Positions 48,801 to 58,939 of a stretch of DNA of 64,000 bases are shown here, in pieces; the first letter of the stretch is position 1; every line of letters starts with the position of its first letter. The notes beneath the pieces were generated by a model, which was not told where the DNA came from, did no database searches, and saw only the letters and a list, made by a program, of their open reading frames with translations. Source of the DNA: Amyelois transitella (taxonomy: Eukaryota; Arthropoda; Insecta; Lepidoptera; Pyralidae); contig NC_083506.1 of NCBI RefSeq assembly GCF_032362555.1, forward strand, positions 10,835,501 to 10,899,500. The letters run 5' to 3'. Both the position numbers and the translations under genes were made by a program.

Positions 48801-51800
48801 AGAATATCATATTTTGAGAATGTGCTATTTTGAGATTATAATGTCTTGCTCTTATGATGTTTTGCGAATATCATATACTGCGACTAAAGGCTCTATACAG
48901 TGCCATGAACCACAAAACAGAAAGAGGCGTGATTTTGTGTAATCTGTATTCAGATATCAATGGACCTAAATCATTTAGTATTAACGAGAAATACTGCCTT
49001 GCTAATATAAATAATGTTCTCTCGGAGCACGGCTCGTACTGACGCGAAATGTTAGTTTTATAAATCAATGGCGGTACGAGAGAATTAACGATTTCTATTA
49101 AAATAAAACCCAATTATCCTAATTTACTTCTTGGCCTTAGAAGCCGACGTAATCAGCGTGAAACTACGGAAAATTGCACAATTAACTAAAGAAAACTTTG
49201 TGGATTTTCGACACGCGCCATTTTGTAATCATAATATTTAATTTTATGCCGTTTAAGGCCTACAATGCTAAGTGACAAGAATTATACTATAATACAAGTA
49301 ATGCATTTATTCATATTTTATGGCGTTAATAAGATTTTTACAAAGCCTACTTATTTTTATACCTAAAATCATTCTAGAGCAGATAAGATAAACCTGATCC
49401 TCCTTTACCGTCGATAAAAACTAGGGGTCAACTTTATCAACAGCTTTCAATGATTATTTTGACGCATTTCTCCAAAATAATGTGAGCAAACTTGCAATAT
49501 ACACATTTTGTTATAATAATTTTATCGTGTAGTTGTTATCGCTTGATAGTTGATTGACGAACATTAATAAGCATCATTGTCCATACTAATAATATAATAA
49601 ATGTGAAAGTATGTTCGTCTACCTGTCTGTTACGCCATCACAGCAATGGGTATGAACTGTCCAAGGTCAAACATAGTTTACTTCCGAAACTAATAATATG
49701 AATCTAAGGGATATGAAGCCTCGGCTAAACATTTGTTCTTAACAAAAACATTTTTAACGAATTTAGAAATTTAACTATTTAGGTTTTTGTCATCTCAAAA
49801 AAAAAACTTAAACATTTTTAAAACTATGTTGCAGGAACGATGTAGTGTTGTACCGTCCCAAACGTCTCCAGAACAAGTTCGAGGAATCGTTCGTCGTGTA
49901 CAAGGGAGACCCTGAGTCCTACTCTGTCAAGGCTTTTATCAAGGAGAACTAGTGAGTACCACCGATAATTAATTATAATTTAATTATTAAACCACGGTTT
50001 TGCCATTATTGTATATGAACTGATACTCCAAATTTAGGCGTCCTAATTTCTACTCGATCCAGGCTTCATCAAAGAGAACTAACGAGCAGGCCCAGATTTG
50101 TTCATACGAGCAAATCACGATAATGCCCCATGGGCCCATTGCTTGATGCCCATTGATTAGTTACTGAATCCGGAATGTTTAAATTTAGTCAGGTAGAATA
50201 AGAGTTCAGACACTGAAACCTTACGGATTACATGGTGTCCTTGATATTATTAACTTTAAATTTGTAAAAAAAGCAATATTTTTTTCCCTCAATTGTTTTA
50301 TAAAATCTTTTCTTTTTTTGACAAAAAGTTTAAAATTCTTGATATATGTGTACCAACTACTTTTGATATATACCAATGAATGAAATTCAAACAAATGCAA
50401 GAACTGTTTGTACATTTTATGCTAACAATAATCGACAAAATTTAAAAAAATAATCTAAAAAAATAACTACTTACTGGAAACAGAAACGCGATAAAATGAC
50501 AAAAGTAGTTACTTTTACTGAAACATAAATGTAGGTTGATAGTGGACCGCTCGTAAAAATGAAATGAATTTTATGTCTACATATACAGTTGCGAATGCTA
50601 ATGAGGTTAAAATGTAGTTTTCAGATACCTAACTATAGAATTATGTTGCTATGACTTGTTTTTAATATAATATTTCCGTTTCTTCAGGTAAAATCGTGAT
50701 ACGTCTTTTTGTCGAAAAATACAATTATAAAGTAACTAGCTTATACCCGCAGCTTCGGCCACGCGAATTTAATGCCACCGACACGTACGCATTTAGCGCC
50801 ACCTACAAAAGATTACAGGTTTTACGCAAAATACACAGAAACTGTTGTTTTTACCGGGATAAAAAGTATTTCCTTCAGACATACTTAATTATATGTATAT
50901 ACGCAAAATTTTAAGAAGATTTGTTCAGAAGATAACTCGTGAAGAGGAAACAAACAAACAAAGAAACTTAATTTCGCATATACTTATAATATTGGTTTGG
51001 ATTAATAGTCATTAGAAAAAAAATTAAAACGTATGTAATCAGTTGTCATAATAAATTATGTATGTGTGTTTATTAGATTATTTAATTTGTATATACTTAC
51101 AGCCATGGCCTGGTCGGAGTCAGACAGAAGGACAACATGCAAGACTTCGCCAACCCCCTGGTGGTCGCTTATTACGACGTCGACTATGTCAAGAACCCTA
51201 AAGGCACCAACTACTGGAGGAACCGCGTGCTCAAGGTACGTTATTAATTTTGTAATCCCTTGCGGGTTAGACTAAGCCAATAGTTTTAAAAAGACTGTAT
51301 GGTAATGACGGAATTGAGTGACAGGTTGCTGTAGCCATTCACATACAAGAGGAATCCCAAGTTTTATTTGGAAAGATATAGAATGGTTCTATTCTGAAGA
51401 GCATTTATCATAGTTGTAACATAATTTCCTTTCCAACCAGGTCGCGAAAGAAATGCCATCAGTGACTTTCGCTGTGAGCGACAAGGACGACTTCACCCAC
51501 GAGCTGAACGAGTTCGGCATCGACTTCGCGACGAAGGACAAGCCCGTGGTGGCCGGCCGGGACCTCGACGGGAACAAGTTCGTTATGGCCGACGAGTTCA
51601 GGTACATACTTACTTCTGGGACAGAGCCAATAGTCGTAAGCCTAGACGGCCATGTTTAACCGATTGGCTCAATGATGAAATTGAGAAAGTGACATTTGCT
51701 AGCTCATCGCCTAAAAGAACAATCTCAAATTTATAAGCTTTTCACTTTTTTAATTTTGGTTTAGAATGTGAGTGTGAAGGGAAGCAACTGGTATAATAAG

Positions 51801-53364
51801 TTCTTCGTTGCTAGATCATCATAAAAGCAATAGGTACAGTATTACTTTTTAGTGTATAGTTTCGTCTTTCCTATTAGTCATTTTTAACGCCAATTAGTGA
51901 ATACAATGATGATAAATGAATTTAAAAAAAAAAATAGGAAGACTATCTTCAATCCTAAAGTGTTTCTCTAACAAAGCCTGTTAGTAGATCACGCTCTTAG
52001 GATTCACCCTATTGGGGACTTTCTGCTTTTATGCAAATCAGCATCAACATTGTACGCATTAACGGTTATTATTAATTTTTTTCCAGCATCGAAAACGTGT
52101 TGGCATTCGCCAAGGACCTCGTAGCTGGCAAGCTGGAGCCTTTCATCAAATCCGAGGCTGAGCCCGAAGACAACAGCGGACCAGTCAAAGTGGCAGTTGG
52201 CAAGAACTTCAAGGAGTTGGTGACTGACAGCGGACGCGACGCCTTGGTTGAGTTCTACGCGCCTTGGTGCGGACATTGCCAGAAGTTGGCGCCGGTGTGG
52301 GAAGAGCTGGGTGATAAGGTGAGGACATGTTGTAGTGTAGAGGTAGCCTTAAGTTATGTAGATCTTAAGATATCTGGTCAAAGTAGCTCTGGTTGAGAAC
52401 TTCAATGAATTGGTGTAGAAGATCATATGTGATGTCTTGGAAAGAACAGTTGGTAAAAATTAAGTTTAAAACCCCCACTTCTAAAACACCCTGTAAAATG
52501 TATGTAGGTTACAAGAAATTATTATGTTTAAAATATAACGAATTATCAGACTAAGTATTAACGTATTTTTATTCGTCATATTGATAGATATATGTTTAAA
52601 GACGTTAGCATTGTCGTATGCCACTTTAATTTTATTTATTTTCATGAATTTATTACAGTAAGTAGGTGAAACTTTATTAGTAAATATTTATAAACACATG
52701 CTCAATCTGTTTATAGCTCAAGAACGAGGAAGTGGACATAATCAAGATTGACGCGACGGCCAACGACTGGCCCAAATCGCTGTTCGAGGTGTCCGGCTTC
52801 CCCACCATCTACTGGAAGCCCAAAGACACCAGCAAGAAACCTGTCAGATACAATGTGAGTGTTGAGTATTGTAAGACTAGGACTTGAGATGTGAAGAACC
52901 AACTTAATCGTTTTTCTAATACTTAATTTTTCTAATTGGTTCTAACCCCCTTGGTCGCAAACATTGACAAGCCATAATGACTTATCTTCTCTATATTATT
53001 AAATTCAAGATTCAAGATATATATCCTATATGTATTTCTCTGGTCAGGTTTTGGGGGAAAAAGGACGTCTTTTTAAAATTGGTTTCCGTAGGGCTCTGGA
53101 GAGATAGAAAAGATAATAAAATATTTATATAGGATTTTACTATGTCATATAATTATGTTGTTATGTGTTTGATCATTAAAACCTATCTTGCTATTGAATC
53201 TCAGTATTAATAATAGTACAAACATGGTATAATTGATTTATAATTGAAATTAATTACAGGGTGGCCGTGCCTTAGAAGATTTCATCAAGTACGTCGCAGA
53301 GCAGGCCTCCAGCGAACTCAAGGGCTGGGACAGGAAGGGCAACGCCAAGAAGGAAGAGTTGTAA
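42885..53364 (+). CDS. ERp60: Protein disulfide isomerase A3 (ERp57/ERp60)
   Basis: An ER thiol-disulfide oxidoreductase that, with calnexin and calreticulin, folds glycoproteins. Nine exons: 42885-43033, 43122-43330, 43667-43895, 49835-49951, 51103-51235, 51441-51601, 52087-52318, 52717-52854 and 53260-53364, giving 490 residues. Residues 1-19 or 20 are a signal peptide ([14 protein letters not shown]). The a domain has APWCGHC (C51, C54), the b and b' domains have no CxxC, and the a' domain has APWCGHC (C394, C397). The tail is basic and ends KEEL, an ER-retention signal. Length and domain order match PDIA3 (about 500 residues), not the acidic-tailed PDIA1. The third intron is 5.9 kb and houses a MULE transposon. 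Two introns near 51.3 and 51.7 kb carry old family A repeats. Confidence 0.97.
46677..48890 (-). mobile_element. Mutator-like (MULE) DNA transposon with long TIRs
   Basis: About 2.2 kb, bounded by terminal inverted repeats at 46677-46787 and 48780-48890 that match base for base over 111 positions by eye. Each TIR begins CCTTTAGTCGCAGTATATGA inward from the outer end. Inside the TIRs, short AT-rich motifs of the type ATTCTCAAAATATGATATTC recur many times, continuing beyond the left TIR to about 46885. No matching 8-10 bp target-site duplication is evident at the outer ends. The element lies in a PDIA3 intron, antisense to the host gene. Confidence 0.85.
47114..48508 (-). CDS. MULE transposase with FLYWCH zinc finger
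   Basis: An open frame of 464 residues with no frameshift or stop. Residues about 17-79 form a FLYWCH-type zinc-binding DNA-binding domain ([22 protein letters not shown] and HVC giving the Cys and His ligands). Residues about 195-385 are a MULE transposase domain with a plausible DDE triad: D203 ([17 protein letters not shown]), D269 (YKCDYE) and E380 ([12 protein letters not shown]). A C/H pair ([10 protein letters not shown], 289-295) lies in the usual place between the second D and the E. The C-terminus is lysine-rich. The start could be the first ATG or MEQFKCNNN nine residues on. The open frame and perfect TIRs suggest recent movement. Confidence 0.88.
   Translation of the reverse strand: MFLCLGINMEQFKCNNNEIKFIKSQKNKPVLLYQGYRYNFYLKNKSGTTNWRCSKQQECRTSITLNANNEIIRPAKHVCDSPNFTSNLIDLIVDDCKNEVCTNFTSAQKIFENNILKHDFKGQEHEIPIFASKKDTLYRARNKYLNMDNLKKDSFNIRLPDNLVGDFYLYDVHESFGRIIFFSMLTRAEIREYLKTVSSIYGDGTFKIVPKPYYQLYSLHVDVARTEETINFIPIIFALLPNKQQKTYECFFSILKLQFGLNLNMYKCDYELPVVKAVNQVFPNATVKGCYYHFCNAVFKKSKEFDLSAENRKIVQYCSLLPLLPSNLIPETFYTIMEMSSRDRDINKFLDYFNNQWMKKISSSILSCYDQKNRTTNGVEGWHRRINSKIPKKPTLYQFIALMKKEAKIQKVKLERNNLHFADKKRNKKTIDKNKKIKSIVNDCVLKTISLPVCLKRLSVLQKY
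50734..51001 (+). repeat. RTE-like short element, nearly complete
   Basis: It starts ACTAGCTTATACCCGCAGCT and ends CTTATAATATTGGTTTGGAT. It contains the phrase AGCGCCACCTACAAAAG shared with copies at 1442 and 2340. It lies in the PDIA3 intron between the exons ending at 49951 and beginning at 51103. Confidence 0.65.
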
Positions 53365-53879
53365 ACATTGTGATGTAAACTTTCCATGAAAGATCTGTGA
53401 GTGAATAGTGTGTTAAGTGTGAATGCTGCCTTAGGAACACTTGGTGGCATTTTCTAAACTTCCATTGAAATTTGAATCTTAGAACCAATGTGTGCTTGAA
53501 ATAGTTTTGAAATACTGCTTAGTATGATAAGACCATTGTCTCGTCAAACACACTCTAATGAACTCTGGGCTTAATAGCAACAGCTAAGAATTCAACCAGG
53601 GCAAACACATGCAGTAAAACATATCAATTTGTAAAGAAATAGTTCATAGGTCATGCTTTATAGATTCTATTTTGTAATACCAGTGACACTATTGCTTATG
53701 ACATCAACTTTTTTCTATAAGGTTATCTTATAGCACAAACTTCAGAAGCATAAATCCTAAGTACTTGTGAAATAGTACACATTCCTCAGATGTGTCACCA
53801 AGTCTCCAAATCGGCTTTTAAGTTAGGTCGCTCTAAATACAGTAATTTGAATGCATTTCTATTTGTCAGTGGGATACTA

Positions 53880-53885
53880 AATAAA
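53880..53885 (+). terminator. PDIA3 polyadenylation signal
   Basis: AATAAA about 515 bases after the stop codon. The intervening 3'UTR has no other clear signal. Confidence 0.6.
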
Positions 53886-54174
53886 TTAGGTTATTTATAA
53901 TACAAAGTGGTTTTATTTTTCACCTTTGTTTCTTAAAGCGCATCCACACATGCATCCATCCCATGTTCGGTATATTGTAAGTTTTTTTTTGTGTATCTGG
54001 CCACTTGCCGTGGGGATTGCCAGCTGATTTTTAGCCTTATAGAATAAAAGCTACTACACATCCTTTACCATGGCATATACCTTTGGGTCTCTGTGATGTT
54101 ATTTGGATAGGATTGCCTGCCATGTATACGAGATCTGACTCATTGTATGTTACCATGTAGATATGAAATACAAT

Positions 54175-54360
54175 GCCGTGTGGTTCCTGAATAGGACCAG
54201 GTGAGAAAGGCCAATAAGTTTGAGATGGGCTAGCAACCTGCCACTATTTAAATCAATTTCATTATAAAGTCATACAGCTGAATGTGACCTTTCAGTCTTT
54301 TCAAGACTGTTGGATCTGTCTACCCAGCACAGGATAAAGACGTGACTATATATATGTATG
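54175..54360 (+). repeat. Family A repeat with internal deletion
   Basis: The head GCCGTGTGGTTCCTG jumps to GAATAGGACCAGGTGAGAAA. It then follows the consensus through GGCTAGCAACCTGCCACTAT and TCTTTTCAAGACTGTTGGAT to a TATGTATG tail. It lies between the convergent PDIA3 and AK6 genes. Confidence 0.75.
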
Positions 54361-54400
54361 AATGATATACATTAAAGAACATATGAAAATAAATAATTTA

Positions 54401-55314
54401 TTATAAATTTTCTTCTTTCCACCTCTGAACCCACTCTACAATAGTTTCTACATTGGCCTGCAACTGTTCCTGTGTGTCATTCTGTAATTCCTTCACTATT
54501 TCCTCCTTATATGACGACTGGGCCTCTTCTAGAAGAGTCTCGAAGATCTCGCACTGTATGTTGTCGTCCAATTTCTTTCCTGTGTAACCCCTGAAATTTA
54601 TTTAAACAAGAAATTAACTTATGAACTCACAGAAAAAATCTGCTTTTATCTCTATGCATTTAGTAAAATATAAATTATGTTTAGTACACACATGCAAATA
54701 TAACAAAAGAAGAACAAGAAATAAACAATCACCACTTTGAATACAATTTAATAAAGGTAAAGGGTCAACTTAAAAATAGATACCTGGCTGATAATCTGTC
54801 GTAAAGTGTAGTATTATTTGTTCTGATAACAAAAACACCATCAAACCATCGCTCGGGGAAGAAATCACAGCCATGGTAGTCAACTATGTTCCCTCCTTTG
54901 GCCATCATGCCCTCCATGATATCTAGTAACTGAAACAATATCAGTAATGTACTGTTGTATGCCAAATTAGTTATTTTTTTCTACACGGTTGACTGGTTTT
55001 AGCTTCTTACTCAAATATTTGCTACTTACTTTATCTTCATTTAAGAATGGACATTGGTACTCTGGGTCGTATTCGTCTAAACAACTATATTCTTCAGCAA
55101 TCTTTGAAACTTCTCTCCAAGTGAAATTCAACCGGTCAGCCAACGTTTGGCTAAGTGTGGACTTGCCTACTCCTGGGGTTCCTACATATTAAAAAAAAAA
55201 CAATTTTATAAATCAGCTGTGAATAATAAATATAAGTGGAAAGGTCTTGTTTTTTGTAAGAGTTTTACTACCTGTTATTAAAATATTAGGGACAGTACGT
55301 GGCAAAGGACCCAT
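54401..55314 (-). CDS. Ak6: Adenylate kinase 6 (AK6 / hCINAP / Fap7 family)
   Basis: A nuclear adenylate kinase/ATPase needed in late 40S ribosome maturation. Four exons on the minus strand: 55314-55272, 55181-55030, 54929-54784 and 54590-54401, giving 176 residues (human AK6 is 172). The P-loop GTPGVGKST is at residues 15-23. The family signature [14 protein letters not shown] follows in the nucleotide-binding region, then [18 protein letters not shown] and the LID-side [20 protein letters not shown]. The protein ends VQRWKEENL. The stop overlaps a polyadenylation hexamer (TTATAATAAATT on the minus strand). It is divergent from the microprotein unit at 56.5 kb and convergent with PDIA3. Confidence 0.95.
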
Positions 55315-56528
55315 GGTATGTATAAATCAGTCACTCACTTCAAGTTTAATTTAATACAGTTTTCATACATGCAAAAACAGAAATCTAAAGAAAAATAAAT
55401 TAAAACGACACAAATGAGAAATGACACGAGGTGGGATCACTCGACATGAACACAAACGAAACAGATATCAATTTGACATTGACATGACATTTAGTATGAA
55501 CTTTGCTTTTCATAAAATCAACCCAAATGATACTGCTTTGAACACGGATATAATTACATCTGCACAAGGCGTCTCAACTTAGTTTTTTAACATAAACACG
55601 GTCACTAAACTTACACAACAACATTTTAACGTGCAAAAATCTTATCTAATCACAACAGTTATTTTTCCTCAATATCTGAAAGTAATAACTAAGATGATCC
55701 GCTTTATATACACATTAATAACTGTGTGTGCCGTGTGGTTCCTGGCACCAATACGAAAAGAATAGGACCACTCCATCTCTTTCCCATGGATGTCGTAAAA
55801 GGCGACTAAGGGATAGGCTTATAAAATTGCGATCCTTTTTTTTAGGCGATGGGCTTGCAACCTGTCACTATTTGGATCTCAATTCCATCATTAAGCAGAG
55901 CAGCTGAATGTGGCCATTCAGTCTTTTCGGGACTATTGGCTCTGTCTACCCCGCAAGGGATATAGACGTGACTATATGTATGTATGTATGTTAATAACTG
56001 TGATCCACACATTGAAAAGGTGCAGTCTGTGCTTACTCTACTGGACTGGAGATGTAGTTTTATATATACATTATCTGATTGATTTTATCACGACTTGTTC
56101 ATTTTGAGCTGTTCCAATATTAACATTGACAGCGACACATGTTTTATTTTTCAACTAGCTGTTTCGCGCGACTTCATTCAACGTATAAATTCACTGACAA
56201 TCTCGATGTAATAAAATCTGTCTAATGAATGTATTGCTTATTTGGAAGGGTGGAAAATTTTTGTGTAACAGTTTTTAAATTGTACCAAGTTTAACACATG
56301 TTGAAAAACAAAATTTAAGTGAGCAGTGAGTAAATACCTACTACGTCCCAGTCCCAGGTATACTATGCCCTTCTAAGACTTTCGAATCTTAACTTCGGTC
56401 CCTGGCGATTGCTCCATACCATATCACTTTTACCTTTATATTATTTTTACTATGACACAACCACCCTCGGCCACTTGTCAGTGTCAGACGATACAGAAGT
56501 TGAGGTTATAAATAATTATCGTTTTGTA
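55315..56528. other. Region between AK6 and the microprotein gene
   Basis: AK6 promoter and leader DNA, then a full-length family A repeat (55728-55991). A 5' scrap of the CTAGCTGTTTCGCGCGACTT element lies near 56155. Last comes a short non-repetitive block that probably holds the promoter and first noncoding exon of the microprotein gene (TTGTCAGTGTCAGACG near 56475; a possible donor GTAG/GTTAGA at 56529/56530). Confidence 0.45.
55728..55991 (+). repeat. Family A SINE-like repeat, full-length
   Basis: One of the best-preserved copies: GTGCCGTGTGGTTCCTGGCA to GACGTGACTATATGTATGTA. Confidence 0.85.
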
Positions 56529-56642
56529 GGTTAGATTTCTCATTTCTTTTTCATTACATATTTAATTTAAATTCCTTTAAATGCACAATATCTATTATTT
56601 AAGTTAACACCCATTAATATTTTATTTATTTTCAGCAACAAT

Positions 56643-56810
56643 ATGCGAATATACAAACCTCGTGGATTAACTAATGGACAAATAGCTCTTGTTACCATAC
56701 TTGGTGTATTGGGAGGGATTTATATCTGGAGACCACTATTTGACGAGCTATATCCTAGAAGGAGGAAAACGGAAGTAGCTGAAGTGACCCCTGACTCGAA
56801 AGTCGAATAG
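56643..56810 (+). CDS. PIGBOS1-like membrane microprotein (first ORF of a two-ORF unit)
   Basis: 55 residues. The sequence MRIYKPRGLTNG is followed by one hydrophobic segment, QIALVTILGVLGGIYIW (about residues 13-29), then RPLFDELYPRRRK and a short acidic tail. The pattern TxLGxxGGxYIxxPxF matches vertebrate PIGBOS1 (54 residues), an outer mitochondrial membrane microprotein that contacts ER protein CLCC1 and tunes the unfolded protein response. Homology is inferred from this motif, length and topology. A 5'UTR intron probably ends at TTTTCAG (56635), eight bases before the ATG. The frame ends 26 bases before a second ORF, and no separate promoter or polyadenylation signal lies between them. 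Confidence 0.7.
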   Translation: MRIYKPRGLTNGQIALVTILGVLGGIYIWRPLFDELYPRRRKTEVAEVTPDSKVE

Positions 56811-56836
56811 TTTATTGCCATATAAATATTAGAAAT

Positions 56837-57058
56837 ATGGGTATAGTTCGTCGGTGGTTTCAAAATGCAAGTCCATTGGCAAAAACTCTGATGGCAATTT
56901 CTGTAACCACAAGTCTTGTGGTTTGTCACAGATATTTCTACTCTCCGTATGTCAGACGTCAGAGATATAAGCGAAACGAGGAATGGGCCAATGCAATTTT
57001 GGACAAGGAAGAAATGCTGCTGGAACAGTCTGAAAATAATAGTTATGAGTCATATTAG
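56837..57058 (+). CDS. Unknown single-pass membrane microprotein (second ORF)
   Basis: 73 residues starting MGIVRRWFQNASPLAKTLMA, with a hydrophobic segment at about 15-30 (AKTLMAISVTTSLVVC). A strongly basic stretch follows (HRYFYSPYVRRQRYKRNEEW), then an acidic, glutamate-rich tail. The ATG context AAATATGG is favourable. There are no intervening ATGs in the 26-base spacer after the first ORF and AATAAA follows at 57092, so both ORFs probably share one mRNA. Topology and charge pattern fit an inner-membrane mitochondrial microprotein. I do not recognise the family; a faint resemblance to small cytochrome-oxidase assembly proteins is not enough to name it. Confidence 0.65.
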   Translation: MGIVRRWFQNASPLAKTLMAISVTTSLVVCHRYFYSPYVRRQRYKRNEEWANAILDKEEMLLEQSENNSYESY

Positions 57059-57091
57059 ATTGTAAATTATGTTGTTGTAGATATTATTTAT

Positions 57092-57097
57092 AATAAA
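57092..57097 (+). terminator. Polyadenylation signal of the two-ORF unit
   Basis: AATAAA 33 bases past the second stop codon, the first such signal after both ORFs. Confidence 0.6.
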
Positions 57098-57400
57098 ATG
57101 TAGGTTAATATTTTTTTTTATTTAGGCTTATGTCTACTTTAAATTTTATGAATCTACTTTGCAATCTTTTTTTGTATACATACCTATAAACTATTATGCA
57201 ATCCTTCACAAAGGTGACTGATATGTTTTTTGCACAAAATGCGATCATCAGTGGAGAACAGTACCTTCCCATAAAACTTTTAAACAGTATATAGTTGGCA
57301 GCTCTAGACACATCTGGCAGTCAATTGTACATATAAAGCAACTGCATGCCTTAAAATGATAAGTATGAAAAAACATGACCATATATATATATATATATAT

Positions 57401-57476
57401 ACTCAATCTGTGTAATTTGTCCCGTATATTATATATATATATATATAATATACGGGACAAATTACACAGATTGAGT
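57401..57476. repeat. Perfect 76-bp palindrome built from SINE tails
   Basis: ACTCAATCTGTGTAATTTGT at 57401-57420 and its reverse complement at 57457-57476 flank an AT-alternating core. Every base pair matches around the centre between 57438 and 57439. A further copy of one arm at 57551-57580 belongs to the adjoining SINE. Long (TA)n runs fill 57381-57400, 57428-57450, 57491-57510 and 57530-57550. Confidence 0.9.
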
Positions 57477-57559
57477 TACTAATTACGTATATTATATATA
57501 TATATATATAATTAGTATTAATTACGTATATTATATATATATATATATAATATACGGGA

Positions 57560-57779
57560 CAAATTACACAGATTGAGTTAGCCTCGAAGTAAGTTCGAAA
57601 CTTGTGTTACGAGATACTAACTCAACGATACTATATTTTATAATAAATACGTATATAGATAAACAGCCAAGACCCAGGCCAATCAGAGAAAGTTCGTTTC
57701 TCATCATGCCCTGGCCGGGATTCGAACCCGGGACCTCCGGTGACACAGACAAGCGCACTGCCGCTGCGCCACAGAGGCC
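57560..57779 (-). mobile_element. tRNA-derived SINE
   Basis: On the minus strand it begins GGCCTCTGTGGCGCAGCGGC, containing an A-box-like TGGCGCAGCGG, and then has GGTTCGAATCC, a perfect B box in a T-arm CCGGG/CCCGG. A tRNA-unrelated body follows and ends CTAACTCAATCTGTGTAATTTGTCC with a (TA)n tail. The acceptor stem does not pair, so it is not a functional tRNA gene. It lies downstream of the microprotein gene. Confidence 0.85.
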
Positions 57780-58149
57780 ATCTATATGCTCTCTACATTG
57801 ACACCAGATTATCTTCTTATGACAATCTTTCATGAATACTCCAGCATCAAAGGAGCTTAGCAGAATTTGAATGAGATCTTACCAAAATAGAGGTAAAGAT
57901 GTAGGTATACCCCATAAACATAAGATATTTCTTTATGCCAAATTATATAGTAGTTGGTTATACTGGATTACTTGTTCTCAACAATGTGCAATAACATTAT
58001 CACATAAGTTATTATAGAAAAAAAAACAGCTAAATATTGTAGTATAAAAGTATTGGCTAAATAGACAAAAGAATTCTAGGTGCTATATCAAATGACTGAA
58101 AAGAATTAGCTATTATGATGACTTTCCAGTTGATTCCTCCCTGAAGACG

Positions 58150-58939
58150 AACTCTTTACATTCTATCCCTATACGATGTATGCAGAGCCAACAGTATTGA
58201 AATTACTGAAAGATAACGTTCAGCTGGATTATGATAGAATTTAGATTCAAATAGTGACAGGTTGCTAGTGACAGCCCATCGCCTAAGAGCCCTAAGTTAT
58301 TCTTACAAACACCGTTATATATCTACCTACTCATACAAGAATTCGGATGAGATGATGACGATTCATGAGTCACGCCTTCCGCATGAGTGAGCCCACAAGT
58401 ATGTTTTGATCAGTTTACGTAAACATACGATAATAACATTGTGCAATTTACAAATTATTCTTGCAACCGATAGAATATACATATTCTTATGCAAGGTGTT
58501 CCCTAAAACAAACATGACTATTTATCACGTTTAACCTTTGGTAGATAAAAATTATTGTCACAAGTATTGAATAAATAGATTTTCCCAAACAATTTATATG
58601 GCTAATAGTACACAATTTATTATGTATGTACCTACTTAGTGCTTTCATTGTGTGTGTGACCAAGCCAAGAAATAAAATGTTACCTATTTAGTAGGTCCGT
58701 CTTGCCTTTCCTTTTATAGAGAGACAGAGCCAACAGTCTTGAAAAGACTGATAAGCCACATTCAGTTGTCTTACTTAATCATGGAACTGAGATTGAAATA
58801 GTGACGGGTTGCTAGCCCATCACCCAAAAGAAGAATCCCAAGTTTACATGCCTATCCCTTAGTCGTCTTTTGTAACATCCATGTGAAAGAGATTTAGTGG
58901 TCTTATTATTTTTTATTGGTGCAGGGAACCACACGGCAC
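58150..58939 (-). repeat. Two family A repeat copies, minus orientation
   Basis: A degraded copy lies at about 58150-58296 and a near full-length copy at 58699-58939 that ends with the head GTGCCGTGTGGTTCCCTGCA on the minus strand. Between them is unassigned AT-rich DNA. Confidence 0.7.

Larger units (their letters stand above)
43896..49834. other. 5.9-kb PDIA3 intron carrying repeats and a MULE
   Basis: It lies between the exons ending at 43895 and beginning at 49835. An RTE-like tail is seen at about 44130-44276 (AGTTCAGTGGTTTTGATGTG, ending TTAGTATGGAT). The MULE spans 46677-48890, and a minus-strand RTE-like tail lies near 49577-49690. The rest is AT-rich with no other coding structure. 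Confidence 0.7.

Noticed and set aside
57700-57779. Possible tRNA gene on the minus strand
   Set aside because: The T arm and B box are good but the acceptor stem does not pair, and the sequence continues into a SINE body and tail.
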